A stretch of 64,000 nucleotides of DNA from Pseudomonas sp. RIT-562 (GTDB lineage: Bacteria > Pseudomonadota > Gammaproteobacteria > Pseudomonadales > Pseudomonadaceae). Positions within the stretch are counted from its first letter, which is position 1; each line of letters starts with the position of its first letter. The notes below the pieces were generated by a model. That model was not told the DNA's origin. It worked only from the letters and a program-made list of their open reading frames with translations, and ran no database searches. Shown here one piece after another: positions 1-8,683 of this stretch. Both the position numbers and the translations under genes were made by a program. The stretch lies in contig NZ_JAPJIV010000029.1 of the NCBI RefSeq assembly GCF_026241895.1, positions 21,181 to 85,180 on the forward strand. Reading direction: 5' to 3'.

Positions 1-58
1 ATTGTCACCACCACCTCCCAGCCTCAGGATCGCGCCGTCATCCCCTTGAGGTTCCTCT

Positions 59-544
59 ATGAAGTTCTCCTCGATTCTCTTGTTGTCCCTTGGCCTGGTC
101 AGTGGCTTCGCTTCTGCCGGAGGCACCACCGAAGCAGGTGTGGGCGGCGCATTGGGCGGGGTTTTGGGCTCGGTCGTCGGTCAATCGTTAGGCGGCAATA
201 CAGGTTCAACCATTGGCGCGGCCCTTGGCGGCGCGGGTGGTAGTGCAGTCGGCGCAGACAAACGCAGCCGTGGCGAAGCGGCCATCGGTGGTGCGCTGGG
301 CGCAGCCGGCGGTAACGTGGTCGGCCGCAGCATGGGCGGCACCACAGGCAGCCTGATCGGCTCCGCAGCTGGCGGTGGCGCCGGCGGCGCACTCGGCAAC
401 TACATGGGCAACAAAAGTGATGAGGACGATGATCGTCGCTCCCATCGCAGTGGCCGTGATGATCGTCGCTACTACCGCGATGGCCATCCAGGTCGTGGTC
501 ATGCCTACGGCCACCGCAAGCACAAACATCGCTATCGCGACTGA
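59..544 (+). CDS. Glycine-zipper envelope protein
   Basis: Unassigned small exported protein of 161 residues. Residues 1-20 form a signal peptide ending in a signal-peptidase-I-type ASA site. Residues 21-120 are almost wholly Gly/Ala/Ser with regularly spaced GxxxG steps, as in glycine-zipper proteins that pack or insert in membranes. Residues 121-161 switch sharply to an Arg/His/Asp-rich hydrophilic tail. The start is preceded by TTGAGG at a suitable distance. A strong bidirectional terminator follows, so it is a single transcriptional unit as far as can be seen. Probable envelope location is inferred from the signal peptide and zipper; no enzymatic motif is present. Confidence 0.85.
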   Translation: MKFSSILLLSLGLVSGFASAGGTTEAGVGGALGGVLGSVVGQSLGGNTGSTIGAALGGAGGSAVGADKRSRGEAAIGGALGAAGGNVVGRSMGGTTGSLIGSAAGGGAGGALGNYMGNKSDEDDDRRSHRSGRDDRRYYRDGHPGRGHAYGHRKHKHRYRD

Positions 545-570
545 GGCAGCGCCTCGGTTACCGCTAGAAC

Positions 571-605
571 AAAAAAATCGCAGCCCTTGGGCTGCGATTT
601 TTTTT
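571..605. terminator. Bidirectional intrinsic terminator
   Basis: A stem ATCGCAGCC/GGCTGCGAT with a short TT loop is flanked by seven A on the left and eight T on the right. It can therefore end both the glycine-zipper gene (+) and the thioesterase gene (-), whose 3' ends converge here. Confidence 0.9.
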
Positions 606-610
606 GCCGG

Positions 611-1030
611 TCAAACCACCAACCGCTCAAGCGCCTCGCGCAACCCGCCAGGAATCGCCACCGGCTGATTCGACCCTCGATCCACAAACACATGCACGAA
701 GCGCCCCGCCGCACAGGCCTCGTCTTCACCGGCCTTGAATACCGCCAGTTCGTATTGCACCGAACTGGTCCCCAGCTTGCCCACGCGAAGGCCGATTTCG
801 ATGCGGTCCGGGAAAGCAATCGAAGCAAAATAATCACAGGCTGAACTCACCACAAAACCCACTACCTCACCGTCATGGATATCCAGGCCGCCGACTTCGA
901 TCAGGTAGGTATTCACCGCCGTATCGAAGAAGCTGTAGTAAGTCACGTTGTTGACGTGACCGTAGGCATCGTTGTCATGCCAGCGGGTGGTGATGGGCTG
1001 GAAATGCGGGTAGTCGCAGCGCTGGTGCAT
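611..1030 (-). CDS. Acyl-CoA thioesterase, YbgC/4HBT hotdog family
   Basis: Hydrolyses acyl-CoA thioesters to free acid and CoA in the cytoplasm (family knowledge; substrate chain length unknown). The 139-residue protein has the hotdog signature RWHDNDAYGHVNN at residues 16-28, where Asp21 is the expected catalytic residue of the 4-hydroxybenzoyl-CoA thioesterase type. The chosen ATG at 1030 has AAGGAA nine bases upstream. The reading frame stays open further upstream, but that part encodes a REP element and is unlikely to be translated. It lies downstream of a 3-hydroxyacyl-CoA dehydrogenase on the same strand, as in P. aeruginosa, which fits a fatty-acid degradation role. Confidence 0.88.
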   Translation of the reverse strand: MHQRCDYPHFQPITTRWHDNDAYGHVNNVTYYSFFDTAVNTYLIEVGGLDIHDGEVVGFVVSSACDYFASIAFPDRIEIGLRVGKLGTSSVQYELAVFKAGEDEACAAGRFVHVFVDRGSNQPVAIPGGLREALERLVV

Positions 1031-1071
1031 CTGAGTAGATTCCTTGAATTTGAGTTGCATCGGCAATCCAT

Positions 1072-1096
1072 TGTGGGAGCCAGCCTGCTGGCGATG
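1072..1096. repeat. Single REP element
   Basis: A solitary, slightly diverged copy of the TGTGGGAGC...CGATG REP family, between the dehydrogenase stop and the thioesterase start. Confidence 0.7.
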
Positions 1097-1120
1097 ACAC
1101 CCGCAGGGGCACGGCAATAG

Positions 1121-2347
1121 TCACCTGTCAGCAAACCCCTTGCCGGTCGCCGCCAACTCCCCGATTAACCGAGCCGGATTCCAATGATCGCCTTGGCGGG
1201 TTTCCAATGCCAATAGCCGCTGATGAATATCCGCCAGCCCCTGCTGATCCGCCCAGGCCATCGGACCGCCCTTGTCCGCAGGGAAGCCGTAGCCGTTGAG
1301 GTAGACCAGGTCGATGTCACGGGCCGATTCGGCAATGCCTTCCTGGAGAATTTTCGCACCTTCATTCACCAGTGCCAGCAGGCAGCGCTCCAGGATCTCC
1401 TCAGGCGAGATCTCCCGGCGTTGAAAGCCCAATCCTTCGCTGACCTCCAGCACCAGCGCATCGACCTCTACGTCGTGCTCAGCCTGACGACTGCCCGCTT
1501 CATAGTGATAGTAACCATTGCCGCTCTTCTGGCCGAAGCGACCCAATTCACACAAGCGGTTATCGACCTGTACCTCCGGCGCATCCTGGCCAACGCCGGC
1601 CAGCTCCCTGGCGCGCCACCCCAGATCGACGCCCACTACGTCGTACATGCGGAAGGGCCCCATGGCAAAACCAAAACCTTGCAGCGCCGCATCGACCTGA
1701 TAGGGATATGCGCCTTCCAGCAACATCTTGCGTGCTTCAAGCACGTAGGTATTGAGCATGCGATTACCGATGAAACCCTCGCAGTTGCCTGAAACTACGC
1801 TGACCTTGCCCATGCGTTGACCCAGCGCCAGCGCAGCTTCCAGAACCGCCGGTGCGGTGTGCGCGCCGCGGACGATTTCGAGCAACTTCATGATGTGCGC
1901 CGGGCTGAAGAAATGCAGGCCCAGTACCTGCTCGGGGCGGCCAGTGACCGCAGCGATGGCGTCGATATCCAGCGCTGAAGTGTTACTTGCCAGAATCGCT
2001 TCCGGCTTGAGCAGAGCGTCCAGCTCGCGGAAGATCTTCTGCTTGAGTTCGAGGTTCTCGTATACCGCTTCAATCACCAGATCCACATCCGCGATGGCCG
2101 CATAATCGGCAGCCGTCGTCACCCGCGCAACGCGCGCATCCGCTTCAGCCTGATCGATACGGCCCTGGCGAACATTGTGCGCGCAGGTGTCAGCCACGCT
2201 GGCCAGGGCTTGCTCGAGCATCTGCGGATTATTATCCACCCACTGCACTGGCACCCCGGCGTTCGCCAGGCACATCACAATGCCCCGGCCCATGGTGCCC
2301 GCGCCAATTACGGCGGCGCGCTGAATGTTGAACGGTGTCTGGCTCAT
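1121..2347 (-). CDS. 3-hydroxyacyl-CoA dehydrogenase
   Basis: NAD-dependent oxidation of 3-hydroxyacyl-CoA to 3-ketoacyl-CoA in beta-oxidation. The 408-residue protein has an N-terminal Rossmann fold with GAGTMG at 15-20, the SNTSALD segment, and the HFFSPAH motif carrying the catalytic histidine. Two C-terminal 3HCDH domains follow; the second contains GYGFPADKGGPMAWAD, typical of FadB-type proteins. It lacks the enoyl-CoA hydratase half of FadB. The ATG at 2347 (MSQTPFN) was chosen because the family begins about 12 residues before the Rossmann strand; the longer frame adds 17 unrelated residues. The thioesterase gene follows 90 bp downstream. The position matches P. aeruginosa PA5188 from memory. 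Confidence 0.92.
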   Translation of the reverse strand: MSQTPFNIQRAAVIGAGTMGRGIVMCLANAGVPVQWVDNNPQMLEQALASVADTCAHNVRQGRIDQAEADARVARVTTAADYAAIADVDLVIEAVYENLELKQKIFRELDALLKPEAILASNTSALDIDAIAAVTGRPEQVLGLHFFSPAHIMKLLEIVRGAHTAPAVLEAALALGQRMGKVSVVSGNCEGFIGNRMLNTYVLEARKMLLEGAYPYQVDAALQGFGFAMGPFRMYDVVGVDLGWRARELAGVGQDAPEVQVDNRLCELGRFGQKSGNGYYHYEAGSRQAEHDVEVDALVLEVSEGLGFQRREISPEEILERCLLALVNEGAKILQEGIAESARDIDLVYLNGYGFPADKGGPMAWADQQGLADIHQRLLALETRQGDHWNPARLIGELAATGKGFADR

Positions 2348-2454
2348 GGTTGTTCTCTTGTTGGCGATCCAAAGACAGCCCTCACCATAGTCAGCCATCG
2401 ATCATTTTTGAAATTTATTCCTGTGATGGGGGACATTCAGCAGATGGATGCGCT

Positions 2455-4395
2455 TCAGCCAGCCGTTGGGAGGTGAGTTTCGACCCACCCGCGCACTTCG
2501 CCATACGGATACGCCTCCAGCACCGCGTACCCGGTAATGCCCCGCGCCTTGAGCTTGGTAAACAACGGCACGCTGATTCCGCACAGGAAACGTGTCACCC
2601 GCTCGGTGGTAGGAATGCTGCCGGTGTGTTGCTCGTGCTTGTGGATAAAATCACCGCACAACGCCGCGAAATTTTTATCCACCAGCGCCGGCAACGCTGG
2701 AGGCGCTGGCAGTCGCGTGACCTGCCCGTGACACACTGAACAATGGCCGCACTGCCGTGGGGCGTTTTCATCCCCGAAGTACTCGGCCAACCGAAAACCC
2801 AGGCAGCGGTCGGTGGCAAACAAGTCCAGCATCGCGTGAATCCGCGCGACCTCGGTTTGCTCATGCCGGGTGAAATACGAATGCAGCTCCGTGGCGAGTG
2901 CCTGGCTATCGAAGCCCGCGTCCAGGACGCTGTATACCTCGGTCATCTGCTTGCTTTCGAGCTCGATCCAGCCCTTCTCCTGGAAATAATCCAGTGCCTT
3001 GACCACACGATTACGCTCGGCCTGATACTGCTGGTAAAGCGCGTCAAAATTTACCGTAGCCCAGGATCGCGCACGTGAAGAGGTCTGAATGATCGCCGCC
3101 ACGAAATCCCTGCGCTCGCCTTCGAAATGAGCCAGCAACTCTTCGGGCTCCTGCAAATACTTGAACCGATACTCGGCGTAGTAGGCGTAGCGCGGAGCGA
3201 TGATCCGGCGCAGCTCCAGCTGCACCAGCAAAGTCTTGAGCGGCAGTTGCCGGATGTTGCTCTGGTCCGCCAGCGGGCCTAGCAGAAACTCCCATTGCCC
3301 ATCGGGCGCGCAAAGTTTCAACTCATCCAGCACATGGCGGATTCCATCCAGCTCCGGAGTGTCGCCGTAGACGAAGTTTTCCAGCACGTTGAGGCTGTCG
3401 CGATTGGCCAGTACCAGACAGTCCGAGGGTTGCCCGTCGCGCCCAGCCCGGCCGATCTCCTGACTGTAGTTCTCGATCGATTTGGGCAGGTCGAAATGCA
3501 CCACGTTGCGAATGTCGCTCTTGTCGATACCCATCCCAAACGCGATGGTGGCGACGATGCAATTGGATTGCCCGCCCATGAAACGCTTCTGGATTCCTTC
3601 GCGCTTATCGTGGGCCAATCCCGCATGATAAGCCTCGGCCTGAATGCCGTTACGACCCAGGTGTTCGGCGATGTGCTCGGCAGTTTTCTGCAGGGTGACG
3701 TAGACAATGCTCGGTTGGCCCGGACGCTGGCTCATCCACTCCACCAAGCGCCGTCGCTTGTCCTGCCCAGGCACCGGCTCCACGAGCAAATTGAGATTGG
3801 GCCGGTAGAAACCTGTAGTCACCACATCCCCTGGCGCGATGGCGAACTTGGCCTGCATATCCGCGATCACCTTAGGTGTTGCAGTCGCGGTCAGCAGCAG
3901 TGCCTGGGGGATATTGAACTGGCGTTGGTAGTCCGGAAGCTTGAGGTAATCGGGGCGAAAATTATGCCCCCACTCGGAAATACAGTGCGCTTCGTCCACT
4001 ACCAGCAGCGAGATCGGCACTTGCTGGAGGAAGTTGCGAAAACGCTCGTTCTTCAGCCGTTCCACGGAAACCATCAGGATCTTCAGCTCACCTGATTTTG
4101 CCCGAGCCATCACATCGGCAGCGGCGTCGCGGCTTTGCGCCGAGTCGATACTGCCTGCCGAGATCCCGTGACGCTGCAGGAAAGCCAGCTGGTCCTGCAT
4201 CAGTGCCAGCAATGGCGAGACCACCAGCGTCACATGCGGCAGCAATGTGGCCGGGAGCTGGTAGCACAACGACTTGCCCGATCCCGTAGGGAAAATCGCC
4301 GCCGCCGAGCGCCCGGCCAGCACTGCACTAATCGCAGCCTCCTGGCCTGGACGAAATTGTGGATAACCGAAAACCTGTTCCAGGGCGTTGTGCAT
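2455..4395 (-). CDS. RecQ-family ATP-dependent DNA helicase
   Basis: Superfamily 2 3'-5' DNA helicase acting in recombination and repair. In 646 residues it shows Walker A TGSGKS at 37-42, the DEAH box at 134-137 followed by CISEWGHNFRPDY, and motif VI QEIGRAGRDGQ. A RecQ zinc-binding Cys cluster (CGHCSVCHG) lies near residue 560. No HRDC domain is evident; a different tail of about 70 residues follows the zinc site. It is shorter than the main P. aeruginosa RecQ, so this may be the second RecQ-like helicase of pseudomonads; I therefore give no symbol. The start has GGAG nine bases upstream. It is transcribed alone. Confidence 0.9.
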   Translation of the reverse strand: MHNALEQVFGYPQFRPGQEAAISAVLAGRSAAAIFPTGSGKSLCYQLPATLLPHVTLVVSPLLALMQDQLAFLQRHGISAGSIDSAQSRDAAADVMARAKSGELKILMVSVERLKNERFRNFLQQVPISLLVVDEAHCISEWGHNFRPDYLKLPDYQRQFNIPQALLLTATATPKVIADMQAKFAIAPGDVVTTGFYRPNLNLLVEPVPGQDKRRRLVEWMSQRPGQPSIVYVTLQKTAEHIAEHLGRNGIQAEAYHAGLAHDKREGIQKRFMGGQSNCIVATIAFGMGIDKSDIRNVVHFDLPKSIENYSQEIGRAGRDGQPSDCLVLANRDSLNVLENFVYGDTPELDGIRHVLDELKLCAPDGQWEFLLGPLADQSNIRQLPLKTLLVQLELRRIIAPRYAYYAEYRFKYLQEPEELLAHFEGERRDFVAAIIQTSSRARSWATVNFDALYQQYQAERNRVVKALDYFQEKGWIELESKQMTEVYSVLDAGFDSQALATELHSYFTRHEQTEVARIHAMLDLFATDRCLGFRLAEYFGDENAPRQCGHCSVCHGQVTRLPAPPALPALVDKNFAALCGDFIHKHEQHTGSIPTTERVTRFLCGISVPLFTKLKARGITGYAVLEAYPYGEVRGWVETHLPTAG

Positions 4396-4480
4396 AAGCT
4401 GTCACTCCGTTGACCGCTGGCGAAGCCCAAAGCCTAGCTGGCGATCGCCGCGAGTCGAGAAAAGGTCGGGGGTAAAAAGA

Positions 4481-4508
4481 TACGGGATGATACCGCGTCC
4501 ATCCCGTA
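4481..4508. promoter_or_regulatory. Perfect inverted repeat, operator-like
   Basis: TACGGGAT and ATCCCGTA are perfect 8-bp inverted half-sites separated by 12 bp (centres about two helical turns apart). They sit in the 251-bp gap between divergent recQ-like and subtilase genes. No T-run follows, so it is not an intrinsic terminator. Binding partner unknown. Confidence 0.5.
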
Positions 4509-4646
4509 ATCCTCGGCCATAGCCTGAAACAAACAGAGCACTTTGCCCTCATTGCTGCTCGCGCATTCACCGGTAAGGTTGTTGTTCTCTCGCGAATCAT
4601 CAGGGCAAGTCGTCCGTTGCGCGCGGTCACTTTTCAAGGAACGAAC

Positions 4647-5720
4647 ATGCTTCAACCACCCATGCCTTTATCTCTCTGCACGCTTGCACTGACGTTGCTG
4701 CTAAGCGGCTGCCTGACAGCACCCAAGCAACCCCCGATTGACCCCTCGCCATTTGAAACACTGGAATACCAGGGCCAAAAGGGGCTTGCAGTCATTCACG
4801 CCTCCAGTCTGTATGCTCGTGGCGGCACCGGCCAGGGCGTAGCTGTCGCACTGGTCGACTCAGGCCTGAATAGCGACCTGCCGGAGTTTCAGGGGAGAGT
4901 GGCTAACCCCGGTTTCGATTTTGTGGACAACAAGATTGGCACTACAGATCGAGTCGGTCATGGCACCCAGATGGCCGGTATCCTGGCGGCCAACAAAAAT
5001 GGCGTGGGCATGCATGGGGTAGCATTCTCTGCACAACTGATTCCCTTTCGTTTCGGGGACGACAATGAGCCATTTTTCTTCGACACCGAAATCTCCAAAT
5101 CCTGGCAAAGTGGCTTCGACAAAGGTGCACGTATCCTGAACAACTCCTGGGCCAACGCCATCCCGGCCACGGAACTTACCGAGGCTCGCTACAACCAGGT
5201 CATGCCCGAGTCGCTGGCAACCGCCCGCAAGCTGGTGCAGGAAGGTGCGGTATTTGTCTTCCCGACCGGCAACGAACTGAAACGTGAACCCCTCGCTGAA
5301 CCTGGGTTACCGCTGGCTCTGCCAGAACTGGAGAAAGGCTGGATAGCCGTAGTTGCTTTGAAAAATGACGGCAGCGTTATCAATGCCAAATCCAACTATT
5401 GCGGCGTGGCCGCTGCCTGGTGCATTGCTGTGCCAGGTGGAGACTCTGGTGCAGAGCAAGGCCTGCTGACCACCGGCAAGGACGGCACCTACGTACAAAC
5501 CGCAGGCACTTCTCCGGCTGCCGCAATGGTCAGCGGTGCCCTCGCAGCACTGCAGAGCCGCTACCCTGAGCTCACTGCGCAACAAGTACGCGAGCGCCTA
5601 CTGGCATCGGCGAACCGGAGTGGCATCTACGCCAACACCGAGGCGTATGGCAGGGGCTTGATGGATCTTGAGGCGGCATCCCGTCAGGAGCCGCAGACCG
5701 GACGAGAAGTGACCTTCTAA
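4647..5720 (+). CDS. S8 (subtilisin-like) serine peptidase lipoprotein
   Basis: Secreted or surface serine protease of 357 residues. Residues 1-22 are a lipoprotein signal peptide with lipobox LSGC (Cys22). The catalytic triad is visible: Asp71 in ALVDSGLN, His105 in GHGTQMAGILA, Ser289 in GTSPAAAMVSG, plus oxyanion-hole Asn209 in PTGN. The end of the domain (YGRGLMDLEAAS) resembles the catalytic passenger of S8 autotransporters such as NalP, but no beta-barrel follows. The ATG at 4647 has AAGGA a few bases upstream. It sits between core genes recQ-like and pckA and runs directly into a transporter remnant, suggesting insertion or deletion at this locus. Substrate unknown. Confidence 0.88.
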   Translation: MLQPPMPLSLCTLALTLLLSGCLTAPKQPPIDPSPFETLEYQGQKGLAVIHASSLYARGGTGQGVAVALVDSGLNSDLPEFQGRVANPGFDFVDNKIGTTDRVGHGTQMAGILAANKNGVGMHGVAFSAQLIPFRFGDDNEPFFFDTEISKSWQSGFDKGARILNNSWANAIPATELTEARYNQVMPESLATARKLVQEGAVFVFPTGNELKREPLAEPGLPLALPELEKGWIAVVALKNDGSVINAKSNYCGVAAAWCIAVPGGDSGAEQGLLTTGKDGTYVQTAGTSPAAAMVSGALAALQSRYPELTAQQVRERLLASANRSGIYANTEAYGRGLMDLEAASRQEPQTGREVTF

Positions 5721-5851
5721 AATTTGCCGCCATTAGTGTTTTGGCCGCCATTCTGGGGTATGTATTCTTCAAGGAGCGCTTGGCGAAGATCCAAGTGCTC
5801 GGCGTGGTTCTGGTGCTGCTCGCAGCGTTTGTCCTGCACCTCAAGACCTGA
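5720..5851 (+). pseudogene. C-terminal remnant of a DMT/EamA-type membrane transporter
   Basis: No start codon, but an open frame beginning at the protease stop encodes about 43 residues ending at TGA. It contains a hydrophobic helix, the loop GYVFFKERLAKIQ, and a second helix GVVLVLLAAFVLHLK. This is the layout of the last two helices of drug/metabolite transporter superfamily proteins (…GYLFFGErl…q..G..lil.g…). It ends just before the terminator shared with pckA, as an intact gene would. I read it as the 3' stub of a gene whose rest was lost. Family assignment rests on this short segment only. Confidence 0.6.
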
Positions 5852-5864
5852 AGCTCACGCGCAT

Positions 5865-5893
5865 AAAAAAGCCGCCCCGGAGGGCGGCTTTTT
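5865..5893. terminator. Bidirectional intrinsic terminator
   Basis: The stem GCCGCCC/GGGCGGC has six A on the left and five T on the right. It serves pckA on the minus strand and the transporter remnant/subtilase on the plus strand. Confidence 0.9.
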
Positions 5894-5912
5894 CGTTACA
5901 TCAGACCAGCCG

Positions 5913-7454
5913 TTACAGCTTTGGACCAGCAGCCTTGATGGCATCGCTCACGTCGAACTTCTTGAAGTTCTCGACGAACAGACCAGCCAGTGCTTTGGCC
6001 GACTCATCGTAGGCAGCCTTGTCAGCCCAGGTATTACGTGGGTTCAACAGGCCAGTCTCAACGCCCGGCACAGCCAATGGCACGTCGAGGTTGATGGTGT
6101 CGAGGTGTTCGGTTTCAGCACCGATCAACGCGCCGCTCTGGATCGCTGCAATGACCGCACGAGTGGTCGGGATGTTGAAGCGTTTGCCAACGCCGTAGCC
6201 GCCGCCGGTCCAGCCGGTGTTGACCAGGTAGACCTTGGAGCCGAAGCCACGGATGCGCTTGATCAGCAGCTCAGCGTATTCACCGGCCGGCCGCGGGAAG
6301 AACGGAGCGCCGAAGCAGGTGGAGAAAGTCGACTTGATGCCGCTGCCGGAACCCATTTCAGTCGAGCCCACCAGAGCGGTGTAGCCGGACAGGAAGTGGT
6401 AGGCCGCTTGTTCTTCGCTGAGGATCGACACTGGCGGCAGTACGCCGGTCAGGTCGCAGGTCAGGAAGATCACCGCGTTTGGCTCGCCACCAAGGTTCTT
6501 CTCGGAACGCTTGGCAACGTGCTCCAGCGGGTAGGCCGCGCGGCTGTTCTGGGTCAGGCTGACATCAGCATAGTCAGCGTGCTTGGCGTCATCGATGACG
6601 ACGTTTTCCAGAACTGCACCGTGCTGGATGGCTTTCCAGATGACGGGCTCGTTCTTCTCGGACAGGTCGATGCACTTGGCGTAGCAGCCGCCTTCGATGT
6701 TGAAGACAACGCCTTCGCCCCAGCCGTGCTCGTCGTCACCGATCAGGTAACGGCTTTCGTCGGCGGACAAGGTGGTTTTACCAGTGCCGGACAGACCGAA
6801 GAACAGGGTCACGTCGCCTGCTTCACCAATGTTGGCAGCGCAGTGCATTGGCAGCACGTCAGCGGCCGGCAGCAGGAAGTTCTGCACCGAGAACATGGCT
6901 TTCTTCATTTCACCGGCGTAGCGCATGCCAGCGATCAAGACCTTCTTCTGGGCGAAGTTGAGAATTACGCAGCCGTCGGAGTTGGTGCCATCACGCTCTG
7001 GAACGCACTCGAAGTTGGCCACGTTCAGAACTTGCCACTCTTCACGACCTGCCGGGTTGTACTGAGCAGGATTGATGAACAGGCAACGACCGAACAGGTT
7101 CTGCCAGGCGGTCTGGGTAGTCATCTTGACGGCCAGGTAGTGGTCGCTGGACGCACCTACATGCACATGGGAAACAAAATGCTCTTGCGCGTTGTTGAAC
7201 GCCTCGACGCGGTCCCACAGGGCATCGAACTTGTCGGCCGGGAACTTGCGGTTGATAGGGCCCCAGGCGATGGCGTCCTGGGTGGTTGGCTCTTCAACGA
7301 TGAAGCGATCGACTGGCGAGCGACCGGTACGGTGACCGGTGTGAACAACCAGCGCGCCGGTATCGGCAAGCTCGCCTTCACCGCGATTCAGGGCTTCTTT
7401 TACCAGATCATCAACACTCAGATCGGTGTACACGGCGTTATTGGCTTGCGTCAT
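5913..7454 (-). CDS. pckA: Phosphoenolpyruvate carboxykinase (ATP)
   Basis: Converts oxaloacetate and ATP to phosphoenolpyruvate, CO2 and ADP, the entry step of gluconeogenesis, in the cytoplasm. The 513-residue length is normal for the ATP-dependent family. The PEPCK P-loop GLSGTGKTTLS, the kinase-2 region LIGDDEHGW and the substrate-binding RSPVDRF segment are all intact. The ATG at 7454 (MTQANNAVYT) is preceded by GGGGAAC; the longer open frame adds 36 unrelated residues. Neighbours hslO, hslR, rimK and ompR/envZ match the conserved Pseudomonas order. Confidence 0.97.
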   Translation of the reverse strand: MTQANNAVYTDLSVDDLVKEALNRGEGELADTGALVVHTGHRTGRSPVDRFIVEEPTTQDAIAWGPINRKFPADKFDALWDRVEAFNNAQEHFVSHVHVGASSDHYLAVKMTTQTAWQNLFGRCLFINPAQYNPAGREEWQVLNVANFECVPERDGTNSDGCVILNFAQKKVLIAGMRYAGEMKKAMFSVQNFLLPAADVLPMHCAANIGEAGDVTLFFGLSGTGKTTLSADESRYLIGDDEHGWGEGVVFNIEGGCYAKCIDLSEKNEPVIWKAIQHGAVLENVVIDDAKHADYADVSLTQNSRAAYPLEHVAKRSEKNLGGEPNAVIFLTCDLTGVLPPVSILSEEQAAYHFLSGYTALVGSTEMGSGSGIKSTFSTCFGAPFFPRPAGEYAELLIKRIRGFGSKVYLVNTGWTGGGYGVGKRFNIPTTRAVIAAIQSGALIGAETEHLDTINLDVPLAVPGVETGLLNPRNTWADKAAYDESAKALAGLFVENFKKFDVSDAIKAAGPKL

Positions 7455-7635
7455 GAGGTTCCCCGTCGGCCAGTGGCCGAGTGTGCTCCAAACGTTTTGT
7501 AGTAGAAAGTCGTGCACTACTACCGCGAAAAAAGTGGGCCGGATTATGCCAGAAAAGCCCAAAAATAGTAGGGCCCTCCCGTCGTAACGGCGTTATTCCG
7601 GCACTTACCAGTGAATTTACCTGCGCTGAACCGTT

Positions 7636-8538
7636 TTAGTGACGGGTATCTGACGGGGTATCGACACCGGCTCCAGCGAACAATTGAGTGATATCGGCAG
7701 CATCAAACAGGTAACGCTGGTTACAAAACTGGCAGTCGATCTCGATGTTGCCACCGTGTTCGACGACCAGTTCCTGAGCATCTTCCAGACCCAGACTGAC
7801 CAGCGCATTGGCCGAACGTTCGCGCGAACAGCTGCAACGGAAGCGCAGGCGCTGGACATCGAACAGGCGCACCTGCTCCTCGTGGTACAGGCGATGAAGC
7901 ACGGTTTCGTTGTCCAGGCTGAGCAGCTCATCGGCAGTCAGCGTGCTACCGAGGGCAGTGATGTGCTGCCAGCTGGCGGCGCGTTCTTCCTCATCTTTCA
8001 GGCGATCAGCCGGCAGTTGCTGCAGCAGCAGACCACGGGCACGGCGGCCGTCGGCGTACAGCCAGAAGCGCGTGCCGACCTGTTGGGACATGACGAAATA
8101 GTTGGTGAAGCACTCCGACAGGGTTTCGCCATCGAGGTCGACAATGCCCTGGTAGCGCTGGCCTTGGGTCGGATCGACAGTCAGCGCGAGGACGCCGTTG
8201 GGCATCAGGTCGGCGAGCGTCGCATCAGGCGCGATGCGATCGGCTTCGTAACGAGCCAGGCCGCGGATTTCCCGCTCGCTGGAGCACTCGATCATCAGAA
8301 GCGGAATCGGACCATCGGAACGGGCCTGGAGGATCAACAGGCCATCGAATTTAAGGGTGCCCACCAGCAACGACGCCGCAGCCATCAACTCGCCGAGCAA
8401 TTGCGCGACCGGTTCCGGATACGCATGTTTAGCCAGGACTTCGGCGTAGCTGAGCTCCAACGAAACCAGTTCGCCGCGGGTATCGCTGTCATCGAAGATG
8501 AAGCGTTGGGTGTAGTCGGTATCCGTTAGATCGGTCAT
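7636..8538 (-). CDS. hslO: Redox-regulated chaperone Hsp33
   Basis: Holdase chaperone activated by oxidation and unfolding, protecting cytoplasmic proteins during oxidative stress. The 300-residue protein has the Hsp33 fold and the C-terminal zinc/redox switch with CSC (in RFRCSCSRER) and CQFC, giving the four conserved cysteines. The start at 8538 (MTDLTDTDYTQRF) matches the family's beginning; nine upstream residues in the open frame are probably untranslated. It lies just downstream of hslR on the same strand and upstream of pckA, the usual order. Confidence 0.96.
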   Translation of the reverse strand: MTDLTDTDYTQRFIFDDSDTRGELVSLELSYAEVLAKHAYPEPVAQLLGELMAAASLLVGTLKFDGLLILQARSDGPIPLLMIECSSEREIRGLARYEADRIAPDATLADLMPNGVLALTVDPTQGQRYQGIVDLDGETLSECFTNYFVMSQQVGTRFWLYADGRRARGLLLQQLPADRLKDEEERAASWQHITALGSTLTADELLSLDNETVLHRLYHEEQVRLFDVQRLRFRCSCSRERSANALVSLGLEDAQELVVEHGGNIEIDCQFCNQRYLFDAADITQLFAGAGVDTPSDTRH

Positions 8539-8683
8539 AAGTCTGGGTATCTGAATTAATGTCAAAAGATTTCAAAGATTAAGTTGCACAGCCTTCGCGC
8601 AAGCAAAGTGTATTCGACGAGCGGTTCCCCCGGCGATTACCCGATATGGCTGCGCGCCTGCCTGATTACAAGTCTGCGCTGCT

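Noticed and set aside
4434..4655. Possible small gene in the recQ-subtilase gap
   Set aside because: No ribosome site, no recognisable motif, and it overlaps the palindrome and the subtilase start.
5724..7502. 592-codon open frame on the plus strand across pckA
   Set aside because: It is antisense to an intact pckA, has no family-like motifs, and arises from high-GC codon bias. Only its first ~43 residues' neighbouring frame (the transporter stub) is meaningful.
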